From Branchiostoma floridae (taxonomy: Eukaryota > Chordata > Leptocardii > Amphioxiformes > Branchiostomatidae): 64,000 nucleotides of DNA. Made by a program: the position numbers and the translations under genes. Below are positions 43,731 through 57,600 of this stretch, piece by piece. The notes under the pieces were generated by a model. The model saw only the letters and a program-made list of their open reading frames with translations. It was not told the origin of the DNA and searched no databases. How positions within the stretch are numbered: position 1 is the stretch's first letter; each line of letters begins with the position of its first letter. Location: the NCBI RefSeq assembly GCF_000003815.2, contig NC_049991.1, forward strand, positions 18,566,037 to 18,630,036, given 5' to 3'.

Positions 43731-44802
43731 TTACACGCCGCAGTAACCACATGCCAATTTCCCATCACTGAAATGGCTGACTGGCAGGCAGTTGACGTGA
43801 AAGATCCTCCGGCATGCCTTGCAATTCTGCATCCTTCCCAGACGCTCCCCCTGCTGGCAGTAGCAGACCAGTGAGATTTGCTGTGCCTTGGTTGGACCAA
43901 CCTTCCTGCAGCTGGTCTTACGTGGAAATGGCGTGAGTTTGCCTTGTTCGAAGCACGTCTCCAAATGGCTCCTCATCTTCTTAACATCATACACAACCCT
44001 GCTCACGTCTTGCCCCTCTGCGATGTCCACAGCCCAGGCGATGGCAAACAGCCCGCAATCAAAGACGTTCTCCTGACGCTGTATGTCCGGTAAGATGACG
44101 GTTAGGACTTTTCTGGCTTGGTCAGCAAACGCGGCATATGACTGGTAAAGTTGGATTTGCAGAGATGGAGTCATGGCAACTCCGAGGCTGTCATACAGGC
44201 GCACCTGTCCGCCTGCACAAGATGATAGGACCCAGTGCTGGCTGCCGTTGTGGTGGATTTGTAGCCCTGTTCCTGTAATCTTGGCAAATCCGTCTTCACA
44301 GTGACCAACTGCAGGCGCCTCCAGTCCTTGGAGTGCCGGGTACTGGCGGCGAAGCAGAATCTGGACAGCCTGGATGTGGTTGTCTGTCAGCATCTCGCCG
44401 AATGCCAGAGTCGCCTTGTCATGGATGCTCAACTTGACACTTGGCCACTCCACTTTACGCTCCTCGGTGTGACGAACAAGAACAACCTGAGCAAAACGAA
44501 CTCTCCTGGTTGATGTCTTGTCACTTTTCCCACCTTTAGATAGGACAGACTTTATTTTTCTGACTTGTTTGGTTTGGTGGCTTTCCGGGGTGTCCTCCTC
44601 TTTTGCCGGGGACCTGGATGTCACCACCACTGGAGTCTTGCTCTCGGAGTGGGTCCCTTGACTGCCACTGTCTGTGCAGATGGTCGGGGAGGCAGCGCGG
44701 ACCTTGATGACGCGGTGGCGAAGTTCCACTGCTGCAGCATCGGGGGCATCTCTGACAGTAGGAACAAACTCCGGCTCTGCAGGGAGGTCTGCATCCTTCA
44801 TC
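43731..44802 (-). CDS. Ulp1-like cysteine protease with C-terminal PHD finger
   Basis: The frame has 356 residues. The protease part (about 120-300) resembles C48 (Ulp1/SENP) enzymes, which remove SUMO-like modifiers: His189 in QHWVLSS, Asp204 in RLYDSLG, a Gln at 241 or 243 in DIQRQENV, and Cys249 in FDCGLFAIA. The tail (313-354) has CYC-x11-C-x2-C-x4-H-x2-C-x12-C-x2-C, the C4HC3 pattern of a PHD finger. Residues 1-120 are polar and probably disordered. Such Ulp1-PHD proteins are, from memory, expanded in cnidarians and amphioxus, often with transposons. ATG at 44799-44801 is preceded by a good acceptor (tatcctcacag|g), so the frame may be a last exon rather than a complete gene. Phase fits the polycystin donor at 45605. 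Confidence 0.8.
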
Positions 44803-44924
44803 CTGTGAGGATAGAAGTGTTAACGCTTCTGAAGTTGTGCTGTCCAGAAACATAAAAACACTCGCACACTCACTCGCACACTCACACACATGCACACACA
44901 CAAACACACAAACGAACAAACACA

Positions 44925-44992
44925 CAGTAGGAACAAACTCCGGCTCTGCAGGGAGGTCTGCATCCTTGATCCTGTGAAGATGGAAGTGTTAA
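44925..44992 (-). repeat. Duplicate of the start of the Ulp1-PHD exon
   Basis: About 65 bp around the exon start (acceptor plus codons for KDADLPAEPEFVPTV) are repeated about 170 bp upstream. In this copy ATG became ATC, the acceptor is kept (atcttcacag|gatc), and the frame then runs into a GT-rich microsatellite. Confidence 0.85.
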
Positions 44993-45296
44993 TTAGCTAA
45001 TATCTTTAGAACCTCTTGTGTAGAGTGATTGCATCAACAATTATCACCATCAACTTTCCAGATTATCCTGGCTAGAACTAGAGTGTCACAAGCTCATACC
45101 TTTGCCACAAGCTCTACTAGTCGAAAATCATAACCAAAGCATATCCAGAACACAAGCTATAAAAACTGGAAGCTCCCCTGCATTACCATAGAGTACCACA
45201 AGGAGGCCAATTATCAAAGTTGACTTTTGTTTTCCCAACCTTACTCATACTCAACCTAATATCATACAGATCCATCCACAGCTTTTGCTCTCTGGA

Positions 45297-45431
45297 ATCA
45301 TACAAACACGCACACACACAGCACACACACACTCACACACATAATATGCACACACACACACTCACACACGCATGGCACACAGACACACACAGACACAGAC
45401 ACACACATACACTCACACACACGCACGCGTG

Positions 45432-45470
<39 letters not shown>

Positions 45471-45475
45471 CCAAA
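45297..45475. repeat. CA/TG microsatellite
   Basis: About 180 bp of (CA)n with interruptions and a gcgcgc core. A shorter relative lies at 44865-44925. Confidence 0.95.
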
Positions 45476-45604
45476 CAGTGCCATAGACATAAACCAATTG
45501 GTGAATGTAATTGTTGTGCCAGGAAAATCACTCCTTGCATATTTGAGGACATCTGATCAATCTTGACTGGTATTTCTGTATTTCTTGTAAGATGTTGTAC
45601 TTAC

Positions 45605-48600
45605 TTAAGGTTGAAGAGCGACTGTCTCTTCAGCCACAGTTTCTCCACTTTAATCTCGACCTCGATCAGGCTGTCATGTAGAGTGTCCATGGAGTCGTCA
45701 TCTGAGCAGATGTAAAATTAATGTAGTTTGTAAGTTTTCTTTAGTACGTACCACATAAAATAAACAGTGATTTGATCACAATGTGCAAATTAAAATGTGA
45801 AGCCCAGCTAGCTGGCAATGGGCCAAGGATGCCAAAGAGTAAGTTAGTAAGGATAAACAGGATATGAAATAACTTTGGACCTTACTCCTGGCCATCCTTT
45901 CATACCTGCGCATGCATTACAGCCCAATACAATGATTAAGCAAAGGTGCTGGGTTCAAGTCCCACACTCGTACCTAATATATACTAAAATGGACTGTCAA
46001 CTCAACTAGAAAGAGCTAATGCAGTAATATCAGGCACTTATTTCAATAACCTGTGACTTTGCAAAATTATCAAGACCCAAAAGATGATAGACTTTATTGT
46101 TTGGTTGTGCATTGTCTAGATGTAAAAAAAAAAAACATGCACATGAACCTGTGGCTGGCGCTTTCCAGAAGCCGAAGAAGGCCGTGAAGCGTTCCCACAA
46201 CCCCTGGATGAAGTACCGGTCCTCTTCAGGCATGTCGTGGTTCCGCATCTCGGGAAGTGCGCTGTCGATGATCGCCATGGCGATGTTCATCAGCACCAGG
46301 AAGATGATGCTGATGAAAGCGAAGAAGAAGATGGGGCCGAGGATGGGGGCTGCCTCCTGTAGCTGGTAGTAGTAGAAGTTTCCAAGAGACATCTGGAACA
46401 ATGTGGAGAAGGACTTGCTGATGGAGCTGAAAGATAACAAAAAATCAAATCGTTGTAATGAGGACAATTGGCGTGTTTTACTTCCAAGCACTCAGAATCC
46501 ATGTCCTTTTGTTAAAACGAGACATCATGATATTAAATTTTTTACCCACATTGATACAAGAATATGTTTTCTTACCTGTACTCTGTCACAGTAAGGCCGA
46601 ACATGAGATATGCGTAGACTCCGAAAGCTGACATCCAGAAGAAAAAGTAGAAGATGAAGGAGGAGAACTCTCCCGCCATCCCTCGGAACACGGACATCAG
46701 CTTGGCGAGGAACGGGTTGAACCTCAACAGCCGGAGGAGCTTCATCATGTTGACAAACGCCAAGAAGGCCAGGAACCAGCCGTAAACCTGGCTTATGTTG
46801 ACCGCAGATCGGAAATGGTGGACTTGATCTTTAAGAGAACAGTATTGCATATCATAAGTACAGTGTTAAATAACCACCTTGTAATACAATCAACTTGGCA
46901 TGCTTTCCAACATTGACAACATTGACATTGAGGGTTAAAGTGAAATTTTCATGAACATGTAAATACTACAGTAACTGTAACAATGCTTTTGCTGCTTTTG
47001 CATTGTGTTACAAATGTACCTTTCTCTTCCTTGATCGCCACCAGAGCCCTGGAGCTGTAGATTGCCTTAAAGCCATACAAGGCAATGACAATCAATGCCA
47101 AGAAGAAGTTGAAGATTTCAATAATATTCCATGCCCCCTTCAGGTAGGCCAAGCCGACTGTGCGTGCAGTTTTCACCTCTCTCCACAGAGTGTAGAGGAG
47201 AATGATGACATAAATGATTTCCAACAAGGCGTAGATGTACCCGATTGTACCAGGCCGTTGATGGAGTCGGAAGGTCTGCACGTGGTGACGGGAGAAAACT
47301 CCGGCCATCTCGGAGAATTCAAACACAACCGTCAGCGATGTGAACAGATCAACGTTTCCATTGTAGAGCATCGCTTCCAAGAAGATGACCCTCGTGTGCT
47401 TGTCGATCCAACGGTTTGCCATCAGGTCTGCTAGGATGCTGCGCATCTCGTCTGCTGATTTTCCAAGGTGCAGACCAAAGCCGTCTCCCCAATAGTGCGT
47501 TGTCACACCGTAGATGGGGAGACTGGGGTCGTTATTGGGGAGGTAGATCCATCCAGGGGCTGCTGATTCCACAGCTGATGTATTCCTGACCCTTTTCCAC
47601 CCCTCCTCAAATGCTCCGGTCTCCTTGGCGTGTTCATCATACGGTGATGAACATTCCTCAAACAAGTGCTGAATTGCCACAGGCACCACGCACGGCCCTA
47701 GTATGACAGGAAAAGAAAACATAATATACAAGTCAGTCGCATTCCCTTCACTTTTTTTAGGTACAAAATGTAGATGTCTTTCAAACATAGATCAATCCCG
47801 AATAGTTAGATAATGATCCTTTGAATTTCTTGAACGTAGCTTTCCACACTATTTCTTTTGGTATGGTAAGGCTGCTTGATTGTGGAATAACATTTGCAGC
47901 TGCCATGTAAGCCCTCGGCAAGTGTTCCATGAAAGTAGTTCCACCCACCTGGCTTTACACGGCCTTGGATCAGGCTAGGTGGGTAGACCAGGACTGTCTG
48001 CATGTCAGCTGTGAAGACCTTCTCAAACCAGCGGGGCTTGTCGCCATTGTAGGAAGTCTCTGGGTAGAAGCTCTGCAGAGCGGTCTCATTCAGCCAGGAC
48101 CAGAAGGTGAGAGGATCATTTACCTGTGGAGAAACAACGCCATGTGAGTTTATTTATTCCACAAAGTAATTGTAGATTCCTCATCGAGGGTGCAAATAAT
48201 GAATGTTATTATGATAATAATAAAAATCACTATCTATTTGTGTCAAGATGGCTTTCCACTGGCTTCAAATGTTTTCTAAAGTTTCACAGTCTACAGTTGC
48301 CGGGTAGACCCAGGAAACCTTGGCTGGAGTATGTCAGGAAAGACATCAAGGTGTACTGCGGCCTTGACAGTGTGAGCCCGCTAAACAGGGCCGCTTGGAA
48401 GCTGCCAACGCTAGAATCAGGGATCTTAGCAGCAAAATAATCAAATACTGGATTACTATGTAACAGTACTACATACTACTACCACTGCTGCCCACCACTG
48501 TGTCAGGGACCCACACAGCAGTTTAATCATTAAATACTTGATTCTACTATTACTACTACTGCATAATGTCTGATCAGATATATGTAGAGATTTAAAGATC

Positions 48601-51600
48601 TATCCCAATGCAAGGACCTGGTGTAAGGAACTCACGTCGTCCACAGACTGCAGGAAGGTGTTGGTTGTGCTCAGTGTCTGATGGAAACCCTCTGTGGTGT
48701 TGTGGTGCTCAATGGCGATGCTGAGCACGAGCAGGAGGAAACAGCAGAACCACGCGATGTCCCACACGGTTTCCCCAAATCTCCTGTCCCTGCGCTGCCT
48801 CATTCTTGCTTGTTTGATGTTGGCAAGGGACCTCATTGAAAGTCGCTCCATCTTCCTCCTCATGCGAAATGCATCGCCTTTAGTAAGCAAGAAAAATATG
48901 AAGAAGTCTATATGGTCTATGTGTATTTGTTTGAGGGTAAAAAATTACTCACAACCTGGACAAAAGACTGAAGCACGAAGAAATAAGAACAATTCAGAAT
49001 GCAGGGTATGGCTGGGAGCACACTGAAACTACACAAAATGGCTTTCTTTAAACAGCTTCGAACATGTGGTAACAAATTGTGCACAGTTTACTTGTTCGCG
49101 GTAATAGTTCTTTTCCACAAACTGATGAGCTGACACTTACAGTTGAAGTCTGTCTCCCTTTGTGAAGACACCATGCTAGCTTTAATCAGAGCGGGGCCCC
49201 GCTTCTTTTTAAACATCTTCTTGACGGCTTGCGTCTTACCAACAAAGCAAGTCACGATGGTGAGGAACAATATCTGTAAGATAAAAGCATTAGTTGGTGG
49301 AGTTTCTGACAGGTTGTGACTTCCGCATACAAAATGTTGTGACTAGGTCAGGTTCTATTAAACTAGCAAGAAATTGTGTTGATGGCCAGATACCTTATAC
49401 CACATCATGCAGCATACATTAATTCATGATTCCACCAGGTGAGGTGCCATAATAACGCCACCTCAAAAAACGTTGTTATAGAGGCCTTCTCAAGATTGTT
49501 TTCAACACCTAAATATCTGAATTGTATTACATTTAAGACATGTAACATTCGGTGTTCAAGACAACCTTAGTAAAACCTCTATACTTGTCTAACGTTTTTT
49601 TTTCAGGTGGAGGTATCATGGCTCCTGGTGGAATTATGAGAGTCGATGTTACAAGAAAATTCAACAGAGAACATGTCCTAATACCTTTCCTGGTTGCATG
49701 ACGAAGATATCCGCCCAAAATGCGATGAAGTACACAGACAGCCACCTCTCGGATTTGTCCTTGCCCCAGTACATGCTGTACAGCACCGTGAAGACAGCTG
49801 ACCCCACGGCAGACAGCACCACGAGCACCCAGGCAACGTAATTGCACCAGTGTGGCAGGCCCTTGGCTTGTCCTTGCTGCGTGGGTGCCTCTGGTGTGTC
49901 ACCTGTCTCCATGTCTCTGACCCGCCGGTCGCCCTTGTTGCTGGGTCGGCTGTACTGGAACAGCAGGACTATGGCCATGATGACGGGAAGGCAGGTGAGG
50001 CTGGCCATGATTCCCGTGTAGACTCCATTCAGGGTGAAGGAGAATGGCCCCAGGTTGACGGCCTGCACAACCTGGGTTTTTATTTCGTCCCTTAGCCACA
50101 TGGCGCTGGACACCATGGACACAAGGAGGAGACTCAGGCAGCAGCCGAGCCTCTGGCTGCGGGTGAACGTGCCACCTGGAAAGGAAACACAATTGACACA
50201 TTAATCAGCAAAACTAGTTGCTATCAAATGGAAGCAACAAAACCAGCAACAGACATTCATCAACCGTAACAGTTGCTCAAATTTTGTTCAGTAAAACTTC
50301 AGACAATCGTTGATATACATGATTGTATAGTCCGTTTAGATCCATCTAAGATAAAGATAAAGTGCAGAAATAGCAAAATAACTGTTACCTTCAGGTGTGA
50401 AAGCGACGGACAAAAAGAGGTGCTCCTCTATCAGATTACTCCGCAGAATTGCCGGGAACAGGAACCCGAAGGATCGCAGATCCTGCTCAGTGGCGACAGG
50501 AAAGGTCTTCACCACCTGCCCGTCCCCGCGGTCGGCTGCCAGCCACTCATTGCAGAAGAAATAGGACCTGAAGTTCCAACAAAGAGAAAACTGACCTATA
50601 GTGACATATCATAAAATATTGTGTAATTTCAGTCCCTCAATGACTCTGTGTTAATCTTTTATTATGTTTTCCCTGGTGAATAGATAAACAGACAAACAAA
50701 AAGGACCCTAGGCTTGTATAATCATGATTGGATGAAACTAAGACAGCCCCAAAAGCTCAAATTAACTCACGTTTTGCCAGTGGTGACATCCTCCACTGCT
50801 GCTCTGTCCACGTGCCACGATGCACGGCTCCCCTCCCCACTGTTGTCGTGCATGAGCTGCAGCTGCTCCACGTTACCCAGCTGTTCCACTATGCTGAAGG
50901 TCAGGGTCACCTGGCTGCCCTGGGTAAAAACCTAAAACAGCAACAAAATTCCACCTGTTAGGAACTGTCGTAAATGATTGTACTATAATTGAAGTCTTCA
51001 GTGGATACAGCAGCAGCAAAATAAATGATTGAGGATACACTTTCAGGGGAAAGTTGGGCGATGGAATGATTACATTAGAGGCCATTGCTAAATTTGACAT
51101 TCTAACCTTCTCAGCGATGTTGACCACTCTCACATCGGAGTTTGCGGCGTCTCCGACAAGCTTGAAGGTAACGGTAGACTCTGTCCCAGCATGCCTAGCT
51201 GCACCTGTCCAGACGAGAAGGCGGTACAGGTAGCCGTTCTGAAGGTCGTCCAACCTTACAGCATGATGTAACTGTAACAAAGTGTGAAAAAATAGACCAT
51301 AACAATAAATGTTCACATAATGTGATGATAACAACATGACACTGACATTTCCCAGCACACACAGTATAGTCTAATACTGCATGAAGACTGGGTACTTTCG
51401 GTAAGTCGCAAGTAATTGGTGAATCACACTTCGTGACCCTGCCCTTGTTGGTTAAGATTTATGAAGCACTAAATTGTGATAGACATCGCTCTTTTGGGCT
51501 AGCCTGCGAGCCCTTTTTATACTTATTTGTCTTTTCCTGTCAAACCAAGGCCACACCTATTTTATTTGATGTTTCTCGGACTTCCCGACACTATTTTTCC

Positions 51601-54600
51601 GATTTGAAAAAAAAAAAAATTTCAAATGGATGGCCACACCTCATGTTGACAAGATTTCACTGCCTCTCCTTTGATTCTCAAATTATAGATGTTCCTCAAA
51701 TTCCAGTAGCTGTACATGCCTATTTTGGATGGTACATTTATCATTTTTCTTCAAACTTTGTACTTTGCTAACAGGGACCCTCTAAATGCTAAAATGTTTT
51801 CATTTCTGTTGTGGAACTTGAGTAAGCCCCTCGATCTCTCCAACCCCTTACGTTTTGCAAAAGTTTTTAAACCGACCGACCCAATTTTTTTTTTTTAAAT
51901 CCGAGAAACAACAAATAAAATTGGTGTGGCCTTATGAATCGATAAATTTTTTAATGAATACTGGAAAACTCTAAGACTTACTCTAACTGACCTGTGGGAT
52001 ACCCTTTATCCATTGTATATGTACGTATTGTAAACAGGGCAATTTGGAGATACAATTAGGTAGCCGGATGGTGGTTTCAGATTGCAATTATTTCAAAACA
52101 TTGCTACAGTTTGAAACCAATATATTCTTTTACTTGATATCCCTAAATACCCTGTTTTAAAATGCAACGGATATAGATTACTCCACAGATGTAGGTGATT
52201 TCATCATTATGATAACAGCGTAATAAAATCATNNNNNNNNNNNNNNNNNNNNNNNNNNNNNNNNNNNNNNNNNNNNNNNNNNNNNNNNNNNNNNNNNNNN
52301 NNNNNNNNNNNNNNNNNNNNNNNNNNNNNNNNNNNNNNNNNNNNNNNNNNNNNNNNNNNNNNNNNNNNNNNNNNNNNNNNNNNNNNNNNNNNNNNNNNNN
52401 NNNNNNNNNNNNNNNNNNNNNNNNNNNNNNNNNNNNNNNNNNNNNNNNNNNNNNNNNNNNNNNNNNNNNNNNNNNNNNNNNNNNNNNNNNNNNNNNNNNN
52501 NNNNNNNNNNNNNNNNNNNNNNNNNNNNNNNNNNNNNNNNNNNNNNNNNNNNNNNNNNNNNNNNNNNNNNNNNNNNNNNNNNNNNNNNNNNNNNNNNNNN
52601 NNNNNNNNNNNNNNNNNNNNNNNNNNNNNNNNNNNNNNNNNNNNNNNNNNNNNNNNNNNNNNNNNNNNNNNNNNNNNNNNNNNNNNNNNNNNNNNNNNNN
52701 NNNNNNNNNNNNNNNNNNNNNNNNNNNNNNNNNNNNNNNNNNNNNNNNNNNNNNNNNNNNNNNNNNNNNNNNNNNNNNNNNNNNNNNNNNNNNNNNNNNN
52801 NNNNNNNNNNNNNNNNNNNNNNNNNNNNNNNNNNNNNNNNNNNNNNNNNNNNNNNNNNNNNNNNNNNNNNNNNNNNNNNNGTACCTTCCTTACCTTTCTT
52901 TTATCTTTACGCTCAGCGATCTTGATCACGGCTGATGTCAACGAGAACAGACAGAGCGCCACAATGATGGTTGTCAAAACGGCACCGTTGTCCACCAAAT
53001 CACTGAAATTCAAGGCCCCGAAGTCAAGGGTGTTTGGCGGAGTGGCGAAGTCAAGTCCGAAGGCCGTCAGATGGTTGCAGTGGCAGATGGTGCTGGTAAT
53101 GGTGGACTGCTCGCTTATCTGTGGAAAGCAGGAATGAGAGTCAAGTTGTTAGGATCACATTTTGCTGGTACAAACACTGGTTATTTTATTTATTGAAAGA
53201 CGCCAGCAACCTTGAGAGTCTGTTCACTGCTTTAGGCATTATTGATATACAGTCAAACCTGTCTATAGTGGCCACTCAAGGGACCGGACAAATTATAGAC
53301 AGGTGGCCTCTGTATAGAGGTGGCAACTTGTAGATAAAATACCCAAGGGACCGACAAAAAGTGGCCACTATGGACAGGTGGCCCCTCTGTAGAGGTGGCC
53401 CCTAATACAGGTTTGACTGTACAGTCAAACCTGTCAATAGTGGCCACTCAAGGGACCGGACAAATGTGGCCACTATAGACAGGTGGCCTCTGTATAGAGG
53501 TGGCAACTTGTAGATAAAATACCCAAGGGACCGACAAAAAGTGGCCACTATGGACAGGTGGCCCCTCTGTAGAGGTGGCCCCTAATACAGGTTTGACTGT
53601 ATTAAGAATATATTCAAGCCATGGATTTGAATTGCTTTTCTTGGCATATTGGCCTCTTTTCACTATAGCACAGATTGCGAACATTATATTGCAATTTTAG
53701 TTGTTTCGCCAAAACAAACATTTGACAACATTAACATCCAAAACTTTGTCTTTTGTATGTGGCCATTAAAAAAGTATATTGAGTAAACGTAGGTCATTAC
53801 AATTGTAGTTCCTGTGAATACTGAAAAGTAATTTAAAAGTTCTCCTGTAAATGTCAAGAAATGTACACACCGTGCAGCCGTCAGTCCTCCAGTCTTCCTG
53901 GGTCTCGCTCCAGTAGATGCAGCCCAAACGGACCCACTGGATCCGGTAGGCATAGAAGTCATTGCTGTCTGACTCCTTCATGTCAGTTTTCGTTTCCATG
54001 TCACACTCGGTCACTGGACCTGACAAAAGGAAGTTCGCACAGGTTCTGATAAGTTTATAACTACTGAGATTTTGCCAGTGATTCCTGTTGTCAACATCAA
54101 AAATGCAACATGTATCTTATTTTAAAGATATTCCAAACAAACAAACAAACAAACAAAAGCACAACATTGCTCAGTGGAACATCAACACTTTCTATTAAGT
54201 ATGTGAAATTCACATTATATCTTACACTAGACTGAGTGTAACAGTTTAGATTCTGATAAGTTTATAACTACAGAGATGTCGCCAGTCTGACTCCTATCTT
54301 CACTGTGCGCTCATTGGTTGATCCTGAATCACATGATTCTCACAACCATATAAGTACAAGGGATGATCACCCTACTGCCTCTTGTTGGATCCATCCGCAA
54401 CGCCGAGGTCGCCTGGCGATGGACGACCAGGTCTCCGCCGCTTGCGGTTCCACGACCACGTTTCTCGCCGCCGGGCGGGTTTTGTGCCAGAGGAGCACGC
54501 AGTGTTGCAGCCTAGACTCCAGCTTACCAGTTGGAGGAAGACAACTTCTGAGGTTTGGCTGTGCAGCAAGTAACGGCGGGGCGAGGGATCCAGAAGCTCC

Positions 54601-57600
54601 GGCGGACCTTGGGGCAGACCCTCTCCACGCATCGAAAGGACGGAAGAGTCCTAGTGTTCTACCTAGTGGGGTGAAATGTCAGGACGGTGGATATACGGCA
54701 GGTTTGGGTGGAAAATGCGGTAACATACGTTGTGGTATTTGTCGAATTCTGCTTTTCTGGGAACAATGGTCTGGGTGCCGTTTGTTCACGTGTTGTTTTG
54801 CATATCTTTGGGTCGAGCTTTCGCCCGGTTTGCACGTGCTTTATTTGCATTTGTTTGCTTTTAGTTGACTGGGTATTTTGTCGATATGCACACAGTACAG
54901 TGAGGCAGCATAGACTCCAGTTTGACAGGTCGAAGACAACTTCTGAGGTTCAGCTGTGCAGCAAGTAACGGCGGGGCGATGGAACCAGAAGCTCCGGCAG
55001 ACCTTGGGCAGGCCATCTCCACGCAGCGAAAGGACGGACGAGTCCCACATAGTGGGGGGAAAACTTCAGGATGGCTGAGATATGGCAGGTTTGGGTGGAA
55101 AATGCGGTAACGTACGTTGTTGTATGTGTCGAATTCTGTTTTTCTGGGACACTCGTTTGGGTGTCGTTGTTCACGTGTTGTTTTGCATATCTTTGGTGTC
55201 GGGTTTTCTCCCGGTTTTTACTGCTTGATTTGCATTTGTTTGCCTTAGTTGACTGGGTGGGATTTTCATTATCTTTTGTTTNNNNNNNNNNNNNNNNNNN
55301 NNNNNNNNNNNNNNNNNNNNNNNNNNNNNNNNNNNNNNNNNNNNNNNNNNNNNNNNNNNNNNNNNNNNNNNNNNNNNNNNNAGGAAGGGAGGGAAACTCG
55401 TGACAGGATCCCCTTTTGACCACGTGAACAGCGTGCCAGCGTGAATGCTCGAGTGGGGTTTAGCTGCTTTACTGTAGGTTCAGAATTTGTGGTCTGAACG
55501 TGTTGTTTTCTTAGCAGCTCAGCCCGGATTCCAGCTCTCCCAGGCCGAGGAAGGCGACTACCACAGCGCGACTGAGATGTAGCAAGCTCTGACAGACTTT
55601 TGGCGGCCTCTTCACATATTGAAAGGGCGGAAGAGTCCTACCTGGCGGGTCGAAACATCGGATGTTAAAGATACAGCAGGTTTGGGTGGAAAATGCGGTA
55701 ACAAACGTTTGTGTTTTTTGTCCAATTATGTTTTCCTGGGAACAATGGTTTGGGGTGGCTAATGTGTACACGTGTTGTTTTGCATATCTTTGGTGTCGGG
55801 CTTTCGCTCGGTTCGCTCGTGCTTGATTTGCATTTGCTTTGTCTTTAGTTGATACTTGTGTTCTAAACGTGTTGTTTTCTTAGCAGATCAGCCCGGTTTC
55901 CAGCTCTCCTGTGCCGAGGAAGGTGACTACCACATCGCGACCGAGGTGCAGCAAGCTGCGACAGAGCGTTGGAGCCAGCAAGCCGAGCATTCCCAACACA
56001 TACGGCAGTTCTTCGCGGCATCGACACTAGACGACAGCCGTCACGGAGCGCACGGCTTTGGTTTTTTCAGGGAGGCGTGCACGTTTTTGGTGACATCGAT
56101 ATTTTGTCTTTATGTCTGTTGTTGCTGTTTTGAAGTGTTTGGTTTCCCTCTAATTAGGGATATTTTCTTTTACCGTTGTTGTTTGTAAAGTTTTGCTTGT
56201 GTTGACACAGTGACGGCGACACAGACCTGGACTATTAAGGAATGCAGTCGTCTAAGGAACCACAGCCTGGCAGCAGCGTTGGCAGTTTCTATCGCTGAGG
56301 GGAGTCTCCTTAAATCACGAGGAAAGAAGGTGTGTTTTGGTCCGTTTTGTACTATATTTTGGAGAAAACAGCGCATGTACGGATCGTTCTCGGTCGCTCC
56401 TGCTTGGTGTTTGATGGTTCTTTTATACCGTGAGAACACCGAGTAGCGAGGTCCGGAGAGGTTTCGTGTTGGCGTGTTTTCTTTTCAGCTGGTGAAACGG
56501 CGCGCATGTGCGGGCCTTTCATCGTTTGTGCTTGGTGTTTGGTGCACTGTTAGTGTGCGATCACTGAGTAACGTTGATCAGAGAGTTTTTCCGCACATGG
56601 CGGGTGTTTTCATGGGGGTGAAACGGCGCGCATGTGCGGGCCTCCGATCGTTGGTGCTTGGTGTTTGATGCACTGTTAGGGTGCGATCACTGAGTAGCGT
56701 TGATCGGAGAGTCTTTCCGCACATGGCGGGTGTTTTCACAGAAATGAAACGGCGCGCATGTGCGGGCTTCTGACTGTGCTCGGTGTTTGCTGCACTGTTA
56801 GTGTGCGATCACTGAGTAGCGTTGATCAGAGAGTCTTTCCGCACATGGCGGGTGTTTTCATAGCCATAGGAATGGAACGGCGCGCATGTGCGGGCCTCTG
56901 ATGGTTGGTGCTCGGTGTTTGCTGCACTGTTAGTGTGCAATCACTGAGTAGCGTTGATCAGAGCGTCTTTCCGCACATGGCGGGTGTTTTCACAGAAATG
57001 AAACGGCGCGCATGTGCGGGCTTCTGATTGTGCTCGGTGTTGACTGCACTGTTAGTGTGCGATCACTGAGTAGCGTGGATCAGAGAGTCTTTCCGTACAT
57101 GGCGGGTGTTTTCACAGAAATGAAACGACGTGCATGTGCGGGCTTCTGAACGTTGGTGCCCGGTGTTTGTTGCACTGTTAGTGTGCGATCACTGAGTAGC
57201 GTTGATCAGAGAGTCTTTCCGCACATTGTGGGTGTTTTCACAGAAATGAAACGACGTGCATGTTCGGGCTTCTGAACGTTGGTGCCCGGTGTTTGTTGCA
57301 CTGTTAGTGTGCGATCACTGAGTAGCGTTGATCAGAGAGTCTTTCCGCACATGGCGGGTGTTTTCACAGAAATGAAACGACGTGCATGTGCGGGCTTCTG
57401 ATCGTTGGTACTTCAACCTGGTGTTTGTTGCACTGTTAGTGTGCGATCACTGAGTAGCGTTGATCAGAGAGTTTTTCCGCACATGGTGGGTGTTTTCACA
57501 GGAATGAAACGACGTGCATGTGCGGGCTTCTGATTGTACTCGGTGTTGGCTGCACAGTTAGTGTGCGATCATTGAGTAGCGTTGATCGGAGAGTCTTTCC

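Noticed and set aside
45220-45566. His/Thr-rich and Cys/Val-rich frames
   Set aside because: Simple translation of the CA microsatellite.
47003-47434. 143-codon plus-strand frame
   Set aside because: Antisense shadow of the polycystin-domain exon.
54305-54868. 187-codon plus-strand frame
   Set aside because: Lies across a transposon end and its internal repeat; no domain, and the repeat copies do not keep the frame.
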